Below, piece by piece: positions 28,103-37,504 of a stretch of 64,000 nucleotides of DNA. This stretch comes from Lachnospiraceae bacterium. GTDB taxonomy: Bacteria > Bacillota > Clostridia > Lachnospirales > Lachnospiraceae. Position numbers and translations under genes: made by a program. The stretch is taken from the NCBI GenBank assembly GCA_031280955.1, contig JAITGA010000023.1, forward strand, positions 124,001-188,000, in the 5' to 3' direction. The first letter of the stretch is position 1. Every line of letters starts with the position of its first letter. The notes beneath the pieces were generated by a model that worked only from the letters and a program-made list of their open reading frames with translations, did no database searches and had not been told where the DNA came from.

Positions 28103-28414
28103 CTAGCTTCCCAAAAAAATCATTACTGCCGTCCATGCTAAGGCTATCGTATTCATGACCATGCCAATCAAGGGAAACAGACGGTACTTTTCTTTCTTTA
28201 TCAGACCGACTGCGGCGAGAGCAAGCCCAACGAAAGCAAAAATCGCCGCCATCGTCATTAGTTCGCCAAATCTGACGGAAATTTCACCGCTTTGGGCAAA
28301 CGAGAAATAGACAAGTAAAAGCATAACCCCGTTGGCGATGACTCCGAGAATAACCGCCATAATTCCCGTTAGCGGGTTCTTTTTGTTTGTAAAAATGTAG
28401 CTCTTCTTGACCAT
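28103..28414 (-). CDS. small membrane protein (DUF6142-like)
   Basis: 103 residues from ATG 28414 (a TTG at 28423 overlapping the upstream stop is possible). Three hydrophobic segments; FTNKKNPLTGIMAVILGVIA resembles the start of DUF6142 membrane proteins as I remember them. No good ribosome site, so translation may depend on the upstream 50-aa gene. Confidence 0.65.
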   Translation of the reverse strand: MVKKSYIFTNKKNPLTGIMAVILGVIANGVMLLLVYFSFAQSGEISVRFGELMTMAAIFAFVGLALAAVGLIKKEKYRLFPLIGMVMNTIALAWTAVMIFLGS

Positions 28415-28419
28415 CGTTT

Positions 28420-28572
28420 TCAAAAAATCAACTTCGATTTGCCAGCCAAAAGCTTACCGCCATTAATGAGTAAAATAATACCAATCGCCATGCAAATCAC
28501 TATCATGATGACACCAACGGCAATATTGACTGCTCCGGCACTGTTCATCAGTTTGTAGGTTTTCTCTTCCAT
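28420..28572 (-). CDS. 50-residue single-helix membrane protein
   Basis: ATG at 28572 with AAGGAGC upstream; sequence begins MEEKTYKLMNSAGAVNIAVG, followed by a hydrophobic stretch of about 25 residues and a short basic tail. It ends at 28420, where the 106-aa frame begins, so the two are coupled. The ribosome site and position between pyrE and the next membrane gene support it. Function unknown. Confidence 0.65.
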   Translation of the reverse strand: MEEKTYKLMNSAGAVNIAVGVIMIVICMAIGIILLINGGKLLAGKSKLIF

Positions 28573-28599
28573 AGGTTAGCTCCTTAGGTTGCTGGGTTT

Positions 28600-29292
28600 C
28601 TAAACTTTTGCTCCGTAGCGTTTTATGTAATCAAGATAAATCTGCTTTTGGGTGTCATCAATATAGATATGCCCATCAATCGGGCGGTTATGTAGATACT
28701 CCATCACCTCGGCAATCGTAACTATCGCCTTGGCTTTGAAACCATATTGTTGATGGATTTCTTCCATCGCTGACAGTTCGCCACTCGCCCGTTCCATACG
28801 ATTGAGAGAGACGATGAGTCCGATGACATCCGTGTCATATTGCTTGAGAAGTGGCATGATTTCGCCTACTGACTTCCCTGTTGAAGTGACATCCTCGATT
28901 ATGACGACCCTGTCACCATCACGAATGAGGCTGCCAAGGAAGTGACCTGTTTCTCCGTGTTCTTTTGCTTCTTTTCGATTGGCGCAGTATCTGATTTCCT
29001 GTCCGTAATGCTCACTAATGGCGGCTGTCGTCGCTACTGCCAGAGGGATGCCTTTATATGCCGGACCGAAGAGGACATCGAAATCAAAACCGAAATTGGC
29101 GGCGATGGCATGAGCATAAAACTCGCCCAGCTGACGGAGTTGAAAACCGGTGACATAAGCCCCTGCATTCATGAAATACGGGGATTTACGCCCGCTGTTG
29201 AGGGTGAAGTCGCCAAACCTAAGCGCTTCACTTTTGACCATGAAGTTGATGAACTTCTCTTGATATGGGGTTAGGGTTAGATCGTCTTTCAT
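28600..29292 (-). CDS. pyrE: orotate phosphoribosyltransferase
   Basis: 230 residues. Makes OMP from orotate and PRPP. It shows the substrate loop FGPAYKGIPLA and the PRPP-binding motif VVIIEDVTSTGKS. 40 nt downstream of pyrF, so the last two steps of UMP synthesis are encoded together. Confidence 0.95.
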   Translation of the reverse strand: MKDDLTLTPYQEKFINFMVKSEALRFGDFTLNSGRKSPYFMNAGAYVTGFQLRQLGEFYAHAIAANFGFDFDVLFGPAYKGIPLAVATTAAISEHYGQEIRYCANRKEAKEHGETGHFLGSLIRDGDRVVIIEDVTSTGKSVGEIMPLLKQYDTDVIGLIVSLNRMERASGELSAMEEIHQQYGFKAKAIVTIAEVMEYLHNRPIDGHIYIDDTQKQIYLDYIKRYGAKV

Positions 29293-29332
29293 GGCTTTTC
29301 CTTTTTCTTTATGGTTGGGTCTCGCACTCTCC

Positions 29333-30277
29333 TTACAACACCCCTTTGATATCCTTTATCATGTCTTCTACTGCTGTCCGCGCAGCTGTTGCGAATAGGG
29401 CGTTGCCAAATTCCTGATAGCGTTCACTTTGGTGGGCGGCAATAATCCCTCGAGATGAATTGACGATCGCCCCCAGTCCATCTGCATTGAAAAAATGGGT
29501 AAGGTCGGCAGCTTTCCCCCCTTGAACACCATAACCGGGGACGAGAAAATAAGTCTGTGGCATGATTTTCCGCAGACGGCGGGCTTGCTCAGGGTAGGTT
29601 GCAGCGACAACTGCGCCAACGGGGTTGTAACCATAACTATTTTCATCATCTTCCCCCGCTTCAGCTCCCCACTCGGCAACCTTTTGGGCTACCAGTTCAT
29701 AGAGCGGGGTTTTGCTTTCATTTGTGGTATTTAGTATCTGGTCTTGGAACTCGCCGCTTCCCGGATTCGAGGTTTTGACGAGGACAAAGATTCCTTTGCC
29801 CTCCTCTTTTGCCACTTCGATGAACGGCTTCACACCGTCAGAACCCAGATATGGATTGACAGTAATGAAATCCTCCTGAAAAGCCGAGATACAGTTCGTA
29901 CCTATCTGCACTTTCCCCAGATGACCGATTGCATATGCGAAAGCGGAAGAGCCGATATCGCCACGTTTGACATCACCAATGACCAGCAATCCTTTTTCCT
30001 TGCTATAAGCGCAGGTTTTCGCAAATGCTTTTAGCCCCTCTATCCCAAAACTTTCATACATCGCTATTTGCGGCTTGACCGCTGGGATAAGGTCATGGAC
30101 ATGGTCGATTATTTCCTTGTTGAACTGCCATAGTGCCTCGCCGGCGGCGGCGAGGCTTTCACCATATTCGTCGTATGCTTTTTCGATAATGTGAGCGGGA
30201 ATGAAGTCCAGTATCGGGTCAAGTCCTACGACTACCGGGGCAGTTTTCTTTGTTTGCTCAATCAAAGCTGATATCAC
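29333..30277 (-). CDS. pyrF: orotidine-5'-phosphate decarboxylase, long (type 2) form
   Basis: 314 residues, the larger form common in Clostridia and actinobacteria. VVGLDPILDFIP at the start and the catalytic LLVIGDVKRGDIGSSA are present. Starts with GTG overlapping the nrdD stop (GTGA at 30277-30274), so its translation is coupled to ribonucleotide reductase. Confidence 0.95.
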   Translation of the reverse strand: MISALIEQTKKTAPVVVGLDPILDFIPAHIIEKAYDEYGESLAAAGEALWQFNKEIIDHVHDLIPAVKPQIAMYESFGIEGLKAFAKTCAYSKEKGLLVIGDVKRGDIGSSAFAYAIGHLGKVQIGTNCISAFQEDFITVNPYLGSDGVKPFIEVAKEEGKGIFVLVKTSNPGSGEFQDQILNTTNESKTPLYELVAQKVAEWGAEAGEDDENSYGYNPVGAVVAATYPEQARRLRKIMPQTYFLVPGYGVQGGKAADLTHFFNADGLGAIVNSSRGIIAAHQSERYQEFGNALFATAARTAVEDMIKDIKGVL

Positions 30278-32640
30278 GATACGCTCACTTTCATTTCCTG
30301 TTCGACATATTTCTTTATGCTGACAGTACTGACAAACTTGCGAGGTTCACCGCCGGAGATAACTACCAAAGTCGGTGCTTGCATGACATTATAGCGAGCC
30401 GCCAAGTCACTATTTTCTTCAGCATCTACTGTCTTGTATGTAATCCCGCGCAGACACTCTTTTGCCGTCTTGCAATTGGGGCAGGTTTTGGTGGTGAAAA
30501 GATATACTGCTCCCTCTTGTTGATTCTCGGCATCATCTGCATTACTTTCATTTGTATCATTTTTTGCCGAAGCATCGGGACTATAATTGATGCGGTTTTT
30601 GTACTCGTTGGATTTGCCGTCATTCCAGTTGGAAATAGGGCGGTAATATCCGGTAATCCGACTGTAAACTTCACAAGTCTTCGCACACTTAGGGCAATTT
30701 TTTTGTTCACCTGTCAAATAACCATGCTCCTGACAAATCGAGTAGGTCGGTGACATCGTGTAATACGGCAAGCGATAATTCTCAGCAATGGCACGAATCA
30801 AAGACGAAGCCGCTTTCCAATCAGGCAATTTTTCCCCCAAAAAGGCATGGAACACCGTACCCGAGGTATAAAGGGTCTGGATTTCATCTTGAATATCAAG
30901 GGCATCAAAGATGTCATTGGTATAATCGACCGGCAAATTCGAGGAATTGGTATAATATGGTGCTTCCGTATCCAAACCTGCTCCTTTTATATCCGGCCAA
31001 CGTTCACGGTCATGTTTTGCGAGTCGGTATGACGTACTTTCCGCAGGTGTTGCCTCCAGATTGTAGAGATTACCGTACTTTTCTTGATAAACCAAAAGCC
31101 GATCAAGCATATGCCGCAAAACCTTGCGGGTAAACTCCTGGGTTTCTTTGTCGGACATATCGGCACGCAGCCATTTGGCATTGAGACCGGCCTCGCTCAT
31201 TCCTACCAAGCCAATGGTCGAGAAGTGATTGTTGAACGAGCCAAGGTATTTTTGTGTATAAGGGTATAGTCCCTCATTCATCAGTTTGGTGATTACCTCA
31301 CGCTTGACATGAAGTGAGCGGGCAGAAATATCCATCATTCGATTGAGGCGGCGGAAAAAATCGTCCTCATCTTTTGCCTGATAAGCAATCCGCGGCATAT
31401 TGATCGTCACTACCCCGATTGAGCCGGTGCTTTCACCCGAACCAAAGTAACCACCGGTTTTTTTGCGCAACTCTCGTAAATCAAGCCGCAAACGGCAGCA
31501 CATACTGCGGACATCGCTGGGTTCCATGTCGGAATTGATGTAGTTGGAAAAATAAGGAGTACCGTATTTGGCTGTCATTTCAAACAAAAGACGGTTGCTT
31601 TCATTGTCCGACCAGTCAAAATCGCGGGTGAGGGAGTAAGTGGGAATCGGGTACTGGAAGCCGCGCCCATTGGCATCACCCTCTATCATCGTCTCAATGA
31701 AAGCACGATTAATCATCCCCATTTCCTTTTCACAATCACGATAGGTATAAGGCATTTCCTTACCGCCGACGATGGCGGGCTGGTCAGCGAGGTCGGGCGG
31801 GACTGTCCAGTCAAGGGTAATATTGGTAAACGGAGCTTGTGTCCCCCAACGGCTGGGGGTGTTGACCCCATATATGAATGATTCGATGCTCTTTTTTACC
31901 TCGCGGTAGGAAAGACCGTCGGACTTTACGAATGGGGCAAGATAAGTGTCAAAAGAGGAAAACGCCTGTGCTCCTGCCCATTCATTTTGCATGATGCCGA
32001 GGAAGTTCACCATTTGGTTGCAAAGTACGGAAAGATGGGCAGCGGGAGCTGAGGTGATTTTCCCCGTGATACCACCCAAACCATCAATTATCAGCTGTTT
32101 GAGCGACCAACCGGCGCAGTAGCCTGTCAGCATTGACAGGTCATGGATATGGATATCGGCGTTGCGGTGGGCATCACCAATTTCTAGGTCATACACTTCC
32201 GATAGCCAGTAATTGGCAGTGACGGCACCGGAGTTTGAGAGAATGAGACCGCCGACAGAATAACTGACGGTTGAATTTTCTTTTACTCGCCAATCATTTA
32301 ACTTCACATAGCTGTTGACGATTTCCTTGTAATCAAGAATCGTCGATTTCATATTGCGGATTTTTTCCCGCTGTTTGCGGTAAAGGATGTAGGCTTTCGC
32401 CACATCGGTATAGCCGGTTTGTTCGAGGACTTTCTCGACACTATCCTGGATATCCTCCACAGTAATGCCGTCATCCATTAGTTTTGCTTGAAAATCCGCC
32501 GTGACACGAAGTGCCATCAGGTTGATTATTTCGTCATTATACTTGTTATCAGTCGCAACAAATGCTTTCATTATTGCATCATTGATTTTGGTTATCGTGA
32601 AATCCGTAACCTCACCATCTCGTTTAATCACTCTGAACAT
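30274..32640 (-). CDS. nrdD: anaerobic ribonucleoside-triphosphate reductase with C-terminal thioredoxin-like domain
   Basis: 788 residues from ATG 32640 (GGAGGAAAG upstream). An N-terminal ATP cone (FRVIKRDGEVTDF) is followed by the class III catalytic domain, a zinc site with CPKC (about residue 650) and the glycyl-radical region RITGYYRP...WNDGKSNEYKNR (about 663-685). A spacer rich in Asn, Asp and Glu then leads to a thioredoxin/glutaredoxin-like domain with CPNC (about 722) and the cis-Pro segment VMQAPTLVV. The fused domain could deliver electrons or recycle a cysteine pair. The activase gene nrdG is not adjacent. Confidence 0.93.
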   Translation of the reverse strand: MFRVIKRDGEVTDFTITKINDAIMKAFVATDNKYNDEIINLMALRVTADFQAKLMDDGITVEDIQDSVEKVLEQTGYTDVAKAYILYRKQREKIRNMKSTILDYKEIVNSYVKLNDWRVKENSTVSYSVGGLILSNSGAVTANYWLSEVYDLEIGDAHRNADIHIHDLSMLTGYCAGWSLKQLIIDGLGGITGKITSAPAAHLSVLCNQMVNFLGIMQNEWAGAQAFSSFDTYLAPFVKSDGLSYREVKKSIESFIYGVNTPSRWGTQAPFTNITLDWTVPPDLADQPAIVGGKEMPYTYRDCEKEMGMINRAFIETMIEGDANGRGFQYPIPTYSLTRDFDWSDNESNRLLFEMTAKYGTPYFSNYINSDMEPSDVRSMCCRLRLDLRELRKKTGGYFGSGESTGSIGVVTINMPRIAYQAKDEDDFFRRLNRMMDISARSLHVKREVITKLMNEGLYPYTQKYLGSFNNHFSTIGLVGMSEAGLNAKWLRADMSDKETQEFTRKVLRHMLDRLLVYQEKYGNLYNLEATPAESTSYRLAKHDRERWPDIKGAGLDTEAPYYTNSSNLPVDYTNDIFDALDIQDEIQTLYTSGTVFHAFLGEKLPDWKAASSLIRAIAENYRLPYYTMSPTYSICQEHGYLTGEQKNCPKCAKTCEVYSRITGYYRPISNWNDGKSNEYKNRINYSPDASAKNDTNESNADDAENQQEGAVYLFTTKTCPNCKTAKECLRGITYKTVDAEENSDLAARYNVMQAPTLVVISGGEPRKFVSTVSIKKYVEQEMKVSVS

Positions 32641-32910
32641 AATCTTTCCTCCGTCATTTCCGGGAGCGGCACAGCCTCTTAGGCAGTGGTCGTTCATCGG
32701 TACAATATCCTGTTTTCTGGTTACAATCTATCCTTTTCGTCTTGTTCCCGTTTCACGTTTTGTTTGGTTGCTTCTATATATAACGTATCTGAATCACCAA
32801 CACGGAGTCAAAATAGCTTGAACTCGAACATACCTCAATAATTTCTCCGTTTGGTGTTTATCGTTTTACCCATTTACGGTCGGGGACAGTGACAAGTATC
32901 AACAAATCCC
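32641..32910. other. long untranslated leader of nrdD
   Basis: About 270 nt between the predicted start of transcription and the nrdD ATG. No gene was found. A short GCC/GGC hairpin lies near 32670-32685 just before the ribosome site. I tried to match a cobalamin riboswitch and could not. Confidence 0.4.
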
Positions 32911-32939
32911 ATACTATCATTAACTTCTATGGTTGTCAA
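32911..32939 (-). promoter_or_regulatory. promoter of nrdD
   Basis: Minus-strand TTGACA (32939-32934) and TAGTAT (32916-32911) with a 17-nt spacer, directly downstream of paired NrdR-like boxes. Confidence 0.7.
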
Positions 32940-32946
32940 CCACAAA

Positions 32947-32993
32947 ACACAAGATATTGTGGAATTTTTTTTTACAGGCATTATATGTTGTGG
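32947..32993. promoter_or_regulatory. paired NrdR-like boxes
   Basis: ACACAAGATATTGTGG (32947-32962) matches the NrdR consensus ACACWATATATWGTGT well. A weaker second box, GCATTATATGTTGTGG, ends at 32993. The shared TTGTGGAATT is offset by exactly 31 nt, about three helical turns, as in known NrdR operators. NrdR represses ribonucleotide reductase genes when dATP is high. Confidence 0.65.
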
Positions 32994-33041
32994 AATTGGC
33001 ATTGACCGAGGCGGACAAAGGATGGTTGTGGACTGACCGGG

Positions 33042-34127
33042 TCAATAGGGTGGATTGCCGTGTTTTGAAGTTCGTTTTTGTTGTAAGTAGTCTTTTGCTT
33101 TTTGATTTTTGATAGAATGTGCATACTGCTCCATATACATCCAATCGGGATTATTATCTTCATTGATTGGCAGCATAATTTTACTTCTGCGAAGTCTTGT
33201 TAAGGTTGCTCCCTGACTTCCCCATGAAAAAGCCATCAATAAATTTCGCAGTAACGGTAAAATAAAGTTGGCTGTATGGACATTCAAATATTCATTACGA
33301 AGAATTTGAATGTTTTGCCCTGTATAGAAATCATATGGTTGGAAAAACACCGTTTGGGTGTCGAGACCGATGGTAATACAGTTGCCTTTGTCATGTAAGT
33401 AACCTTGTTGTTCATCTACAAATGAATCAACTCCATTACTGCGCTTTGTCCGAGAAATATATGGAAAATCACCATTTCCTTTTGTTAAATTGATTTTGTC
33501 GATACTGCTGGAGGTTGGTGTAATAGTAAACAAAGAGGATAGGGGAAACTCATGCCACACTTTTTGTTCAAGCGACTCTATATCCACATCTGCTTTGTTT
33601 GTGAGGTCATTTAGGTGATTTTCGTATCGTGCTAAGCAACCTTGCTCACGTTCAGCAATATAATCATTCATGAACTGCCAATCAGGTTCTGGTTTGACTA
33701 CATCAGCATTTACAACCGGAAGAAAAATTGCTTGCCTATTCATACGCTGCCCGTTAAACTTGTAGCCGTAAGCATATTTTTCTTTTTGCTGAACGATTGC
33801 GACTTTTAAGAAAAGATAAACATATTGATTTTTATATAGAGCGTTTTTTAACTGTAATCGCTTTACATCGTCAGAAAAAATACATTCATAAGGGTGGAAA
33901 AAAGTTTCAACAACACTTCCATTATAATTCACACCCAAAACACCATTATCTAGTGAAACATTTGTATTTGAAACAAAACCAGTAATCCCGTTGTTTGAAT
34001 CAGTAGCTCCTACAAATGGGTAATTACCTTTTCTCATGTCTGCTTTTGTTAATCTTTTCCCCGGTTTAATAACAAAAATACTATTAAGTGGGAAAGCTTG
34101 CCAATCTCTATCATGCAAATTAAGCAT
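33042..34127 (-). CDS. specificity subunit of a BcgI-like (type IIB) R-M system
   Basis: 361 residues with two target-recognition halves (about residues 5-180 and 190-355), each starting with a WxxFPL(N/S)S(I/L)F motif, as in BcgI B subunits and shortened HsdS proteins. It would set the bipartite recognition site. Start ATG 34127, with GGGAGGT seven bases upstream, overlaps the A-subunit gene by 8 nt. The stop lies in a small TTGACC-type palindrome. AT-rich compared with nrdD. Confidence 0.8.
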   Translation of the reverse strand: MLNLHDRDWQAFPLNSIFVIKPGKRLTKADMRKGNYPFVGATDSNNGITGFVSNTNVSLDNGVLGVNYNGSVVETFFHPYECIFSDDVKRLQLKNALYKNQYVYLFLKVAIVQQKEKYAYGYKFNGQRMNRQAIFLPVVNADVVKPEPDWQFMNDYIAEREQGCLARYENHLNDLTNKADVDIESLEQKVWHEFPLSSLFTITPTSSSIDKINLTKGNGDFPYISRTKRSNGVDSFVDEQQGYLHDKGNCITIGLDTQTVFFQPYDFYTGQNIQILRNEYLNVHTANFILPLLRNLLMAFSWGSQGATLTRLRRSKIMLPINEDNNPDWMYMEQYAHSIKNQKAKDYLQQKRTSKHGNPPY

Positions 34128-36033
34128 CTTCGTCACCTCCCTTAAAGAGATACTCGCGCCCGCTTGTTACCATGTTAAACTCAAATGTAAGGTAGTCTGT
34201 GATTGACTTCAGAAAATCCTGCTCGCTCGGTATTTCATCATTATAGTAATAAAAAGAATGAATCCACTCATCTGTGTCTTCTATCACAGTTTGTACCATG
34301 AATTTACTTGGCACATCTTCAATTTCTCCACGCCAACAAGAAAGCATATAACTTTTTCTATCTTTTGCTCTTTCTGTTTCAACCAATCCCAGGTGTTTTT
34401 TTACCTCAAATCCATCATCCTCAAAGTTGATAAACCTTACAACTTTATCTTTCGGATGCTTCTTACCTGCTCTAAAAACCGCAATACAAGGAATTGTGCC
34501 AACCCGGTAAAAAGTATTTTTGTTGAGACTCAAAACCCCTTCAAGGGTATGGTTTTTTAGTAGCTCTTTCTTTATAGACTTGTCTTCCTTCGTTTTCCCA
34601 ATCATGGTAGAAACAGGAACAATGACGGCAACACGCCCACCTTCAGTAACGCTGTTTAACAAGTGTCTTATAAAACATAGCTCTGACAAATGGGCAGTGT
34701 TTTTATTCTTTGCCTGTGAATAAGGCGGATTCATGAAACCTACGGTAATGCCATGCAACTGTGTTTTCGATGGGTCTTGTGTGAAGAAATCGCCGCATAA
34801 AAGATTACTTTTTCCATCTCCGCGTAAAATCATGTTTGTAGTAGCAATCGTAAACATATCATCACGATCTTCTACACCAAAAATCTGCCTTTCCTTTATG
34901 TGGTCTCTTTCATTAGTACTGCCTGCTTTCATAAGCATATGGGTCATTCCCGCAACAAGGAATCCCCCCGTGCCACAACAAGGGTCAAATATTACATCGT
35001 CAAATTGCAAATCTACCAATTCACAAAAAAGTCCTGTTATATGGCTTGGGGTAAGAACCACTCCTAATGATTGTCCGTCACCTCCGGAATAAGAAATAAA
35101 CTCCCCGTAAAAACGCCCCAAATAATCTTCAATTGACAGCGAAACTACTGCCTTGTATATATGCTCGTTCACATATTCAGCGTAGTATTTGAGCGGTGTT
35201 TTGGCAAGCATGTCATGTACTGTGTTTAACTTAGGTCTGTTTTTTATTAAAGCAAACTGGTCAAGTACACGCTCCTTATTTACCTCAGGTCTGACTCTTG
35301 CTCGCTTGATACTGTTTTCCAGTCGGATAAAGAGCTTTGCTCCATCTGTCGCACCCTCCAATGTATCGCCTGTCAACTCATCAAGCTTAAATCCATGCTC
35401 CTGCTCTCTTAGTGCTAACAAAATTGCCGAAACAACAAGGGGTTTTTCATCTTCGCCAAGACTGCCGTAATTACGCAAGTGTTCATGCAGTTCTTTTGCC
35501 TTTCTCAAGATATCCTGTAACTCTATATCAGATGGAGGAACTTCGCCTAGTACAGCCCGCTTGTAATAATCATCAATATTTTTGCCGGAAAAATTCTCAA
35601 ATGTATCTACCTCTGGTAATTTAACATATCTATCTTTACTGACAAAAAGCGGTTGTAATATATGGTGCTTACTATCACCGGCATTTCCGAAAGCAAAAAC
35701 TTTTTTGAATGATGTCTCTTCTACTATTTTTTTTGCATAAAACAATGCTCCGTTGACAGCATATCTTTTTGTGGCTTCCACTGTAAGTGAGATTGTATCA
35801 TTTTCCTCCAAACACAAATGTTCTCTATCACGCTTATTTTCAAAAACCAGAACATAGTCTTTTACAATTGCAACAAAATCCGGACAACCAACACTTCCCG
35901 ATTGGCTTTTGGATGCAGACTTTAGGGCATTGTTGATTTCCGGCACAGCACTACCCTCCGCAGTAGCTTTGATTCCCGCTTCCTTTAACAACCCATGTAT
36001 ATATAAACTGAAATCTGCTTCTCTTTTTGCCAT
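34120..36033 (-). CDS. BcgI-like fused endonuclease/adenine methyltransferase subunit
   Basis: 637 residues from ATG 36033 (GGAG upstream; codons to 36099 are an unlikely extension). The N-terminal ~100 residues carry a PD-(D/E)xK site: CPDFVA (about 48) and VFENK (about 62). A HsdM-like domain follows with DPCCGTGGF (about 351) and NPPY (about 433). Nuclease plus methylase in one chain beside a two-domain specificity subunit is the BcgI plan; such enzymes cut on both sides of their site and release a short fragment. A type I system is unlikely because no hsdR is present. Confidence 0.8.
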   Translation of the reverse strand: MAKREADFSLYIHGLLKEAGIKATAEGSAVPEINNALKSASKSQSGSVGCPDFVAIVKDYVLVFENKRDREHLCLEENDTISLTVEATKRYAVNGALFYAKKIVEETSFKKVFAFGNAGDSKHHILQPLFVSKDRYVKLPEVDTFENFSGKNIDDYYKRAVLGEVPPSDIELQDILRKAKELHEHLRNYGSLGEDEKPLVVSAILLALREQEHGFKLDELTGDTLEGATDGAKLFIRLENSIKRARVRPEVNKERVLDQFALIKNRPKLNTVHDMLAKTPLKYYAEYVNEHIYKAVVSLSIEDYLGRFYGEFISYSGGDGQSLGVVLTPSHITGLFCELVDLQFDDVIFDPCCGTGGFLVAGMTHMLMKAGSTNERDHIKERQIFGVEDRDDMFTIATTNMILRGDGKSNLLCGDFFTQDPSKTQLHGITVGFMNPPYSQAKNKNTAHLSELCFIRHLLNSVTEGGRVAVIVPVSTMIGKTKEDKSIKKELLKNHTLEGVLSLNKNTFYRVGTIPCIAVFRAGKKHPKDKVVRFINFEDDGFEVKKHLGLVETERAKDRKSYMLSCWRGEIEDVPSKFMVQTVIEDTDEWIHSFYYYNDEIPSEQDFLKSITDYLTFEFNMVTSGREYLFKGGDEDA

Positions 36034-36116
36034 CTTTATATCTCCATCATCCTTACTCTGCCGCTTTCTACCCTTAACCAATCCATCTCTCTTCAACAAA
36101 CCTTACCGCTTTTCGC

Positions 36117-36145
36117 ATTATAACAAACATACGTTCTTTTGTCAA
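36117..36145 (-). promoter_or_regulatory. sigma-70-type promoter with LexA-like box, BcgI-like module
   Basis: Minus-strand TTGACA (36145-36140) and TATAAT (36122-36117), 17-nt spacer. The spacer contains GAACGTATGTTTG (36136-36124), which fits CGAACRNRYGTTYG apart from its first base. The promoter at 10250-10278 has the same construction. Confidence 0.75.
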
Positions 36146-36153
36146 GTAGTTAA

Positions 36154-36227
36154 ATGGATTGCTTCGGCGTATAAAACCGCCTCGCAATGACAGCACACAG
36201 GGTTTTCTTTATTTATCCCATACATAA
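36154..36227. repeat. dispersed palindromic repeat, copy B
   Basis: First 38 nt identical to copy A (ATGGATTGCTTCGGCG ... CTCGCAATGAC). Its tail, GCACACAGGGTTTTC then TATTTAT, is shared with the half copy D at 38703, so B and D flank the EcoRII/Dcm-like module as direct repeats. Confidence 0.8.
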
Positions 36228-36247
36228 TATCCTGACTCATATTTCTG

Positions 36248-37504
36248 TCAAATCATACTTTGTCTTTCTTGAACCAAATCAATAAAATCAACCATCGACA
36301 TCAGCCAAAATTGCTGACTCTTTGAATATGTACTTTGAATAGATTTAGGAATAACCAATTGCAAATTTTGTTTTTGCATTTCATTTGTCTGGTTTTCACT
36401 TATTGCCGCTTCTAATGTTAGTAGATGTTTATTTGTTATCCTATCCGCTTCAACTAATACTTGTCGCCATCTGTCTTTGCATGTGCTCTTTACGCCAAGC
36501 ATTGTAAGCTTTGTAGTATCGAAATTTTTGTTATGATAAGCATTTATATCCGGGAAAATAAAGTCTGGTTTGGACTTATTTTCAGTTATTTTTGTGCGGT
36601 CAAAATTAATTTTTCTGCTAATAAGTAATTGCTCAACGTGGTTTTCAAATGCTTGCCCCGCACGACTTTTACGTCTATTTTGTACAGAAAGAGAATAGCT
36701 TATAAACCTGTCCACATCAACATCAATTTTTTGTTTGGTTATTGCCTTGCTAGAAGAGGTTTCCTTAAAGAAACCAGCCGATAATTGTTCTGCTATCAAA
36801 TGCTTCTCTAAAGTACGAAAAAGGATTTCTTCACGTTCCATCCAGCTAATTAATACTACATCAGGATTATCAAATGGTGTAATTTCTTTTAATGTTAATC
36901 GTGCATAATTTGAAAACTCCTTAGTTGTAGGAAAGCCACCTCCGAATTTATAAAGCATTTCATCAAGATAAATATCTTCTTTTGCCTCTATTTCAATGCC
37001 GATTTGTTCAAGAATAAATCTTGAAGCAAAGGCAATTCGATCTTGCTCACTTTCAAGTCCTTCCCTTACAGAAAACCCTAGATGATCCATATTTTCTATT
37101 CCAAAAAGCCACCTAATTTGGTTGGCGATGGTAGAGCCGTTTTCTGCAATGATGGCTAATACCTTATTGTCCGACTTTACTCCAATAAAAAGTTCATCTC
37201 CGGCAGAAGCAGACATTGAAACCGTTGTGGTGGGGAAATATAGACGATACTCTGTTCTTGTTGGATGTTTTTCCCTTGCATCATACCAAGTTAAAAATCC
37301 ATCATCTGATGATGGTTCAAGGTCATTATCACAAAGATAAATGAATTTTGTAGGAAATTTACACTTATCTTTGCCGAACAAAGCCTTTAACGAAGCAACA
37401 CCATTAAATTCATGCTGATTGCTTTTTGTATAATCTGCTTCTACAGCACTTAGTGTCTTCGCGGCAATTCCTTTGAAGTATTGAGAAAGATAACCTTGTT
37501 TCAT
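36248..37504 (-). CDS. EcoRII-type restriction endonuclease
   Basis: 418 residues, close to EcoRII (about 400). The N-terminal half would be the effector DNA-binding domain. The C-terminal half shows the EcoRII-C catalytic pattern: [13 protein letters not shown] (about 281), KPDFIFP (about 313) and [12 protein letters not shown] (about 340). EcoRII-type enzymes cut at CCWGG and often need two sites. The gene overlaps the cytosine methylase by 4 nt (37501-37504). Confidence 0.85.
   Translation of the reverse strand: MKQGYLSQYFKGIAAKTLSAVEADYTKSNQHEFNGVASLKALFGKDKCKFPTKFIYLCDNDLEPSSDDGFLTWYDAREKHPTRTEYRLYFPTTTVSMSASAGDELFIGVKSDNKVLAIIAENGSTIANQIRWLFGIENMDHLGFSVREGLESEQDRIAFASRFILEQIGIEIEAKEDIYLDEMLYKFGGGFPTTKEFSNYARLTLKEITPFDNPDVVLISWMEREEILFRTLEKHLIAEQLSAGFFKETSSSKAITKQKIDVDVDRFISYSLSVQNRRKSRAGQAFENHVEQLLISRKINFDRTKITENKSKPDFIFPDINAYHNKNFDTTKLTMLGVKSTCKDRWRQVLVEADRITNKHLLTLEAAISENQTNEMQKQNLQLVIPKSIQSTYSKSQQFWLMSMVDFIDLVQERQSMI

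Noticed and set aside
32641-32910. Cobalamin riboswitch in the nrdD leader
   Set aside because: A few short matches only; the conserved core could not be laid out.
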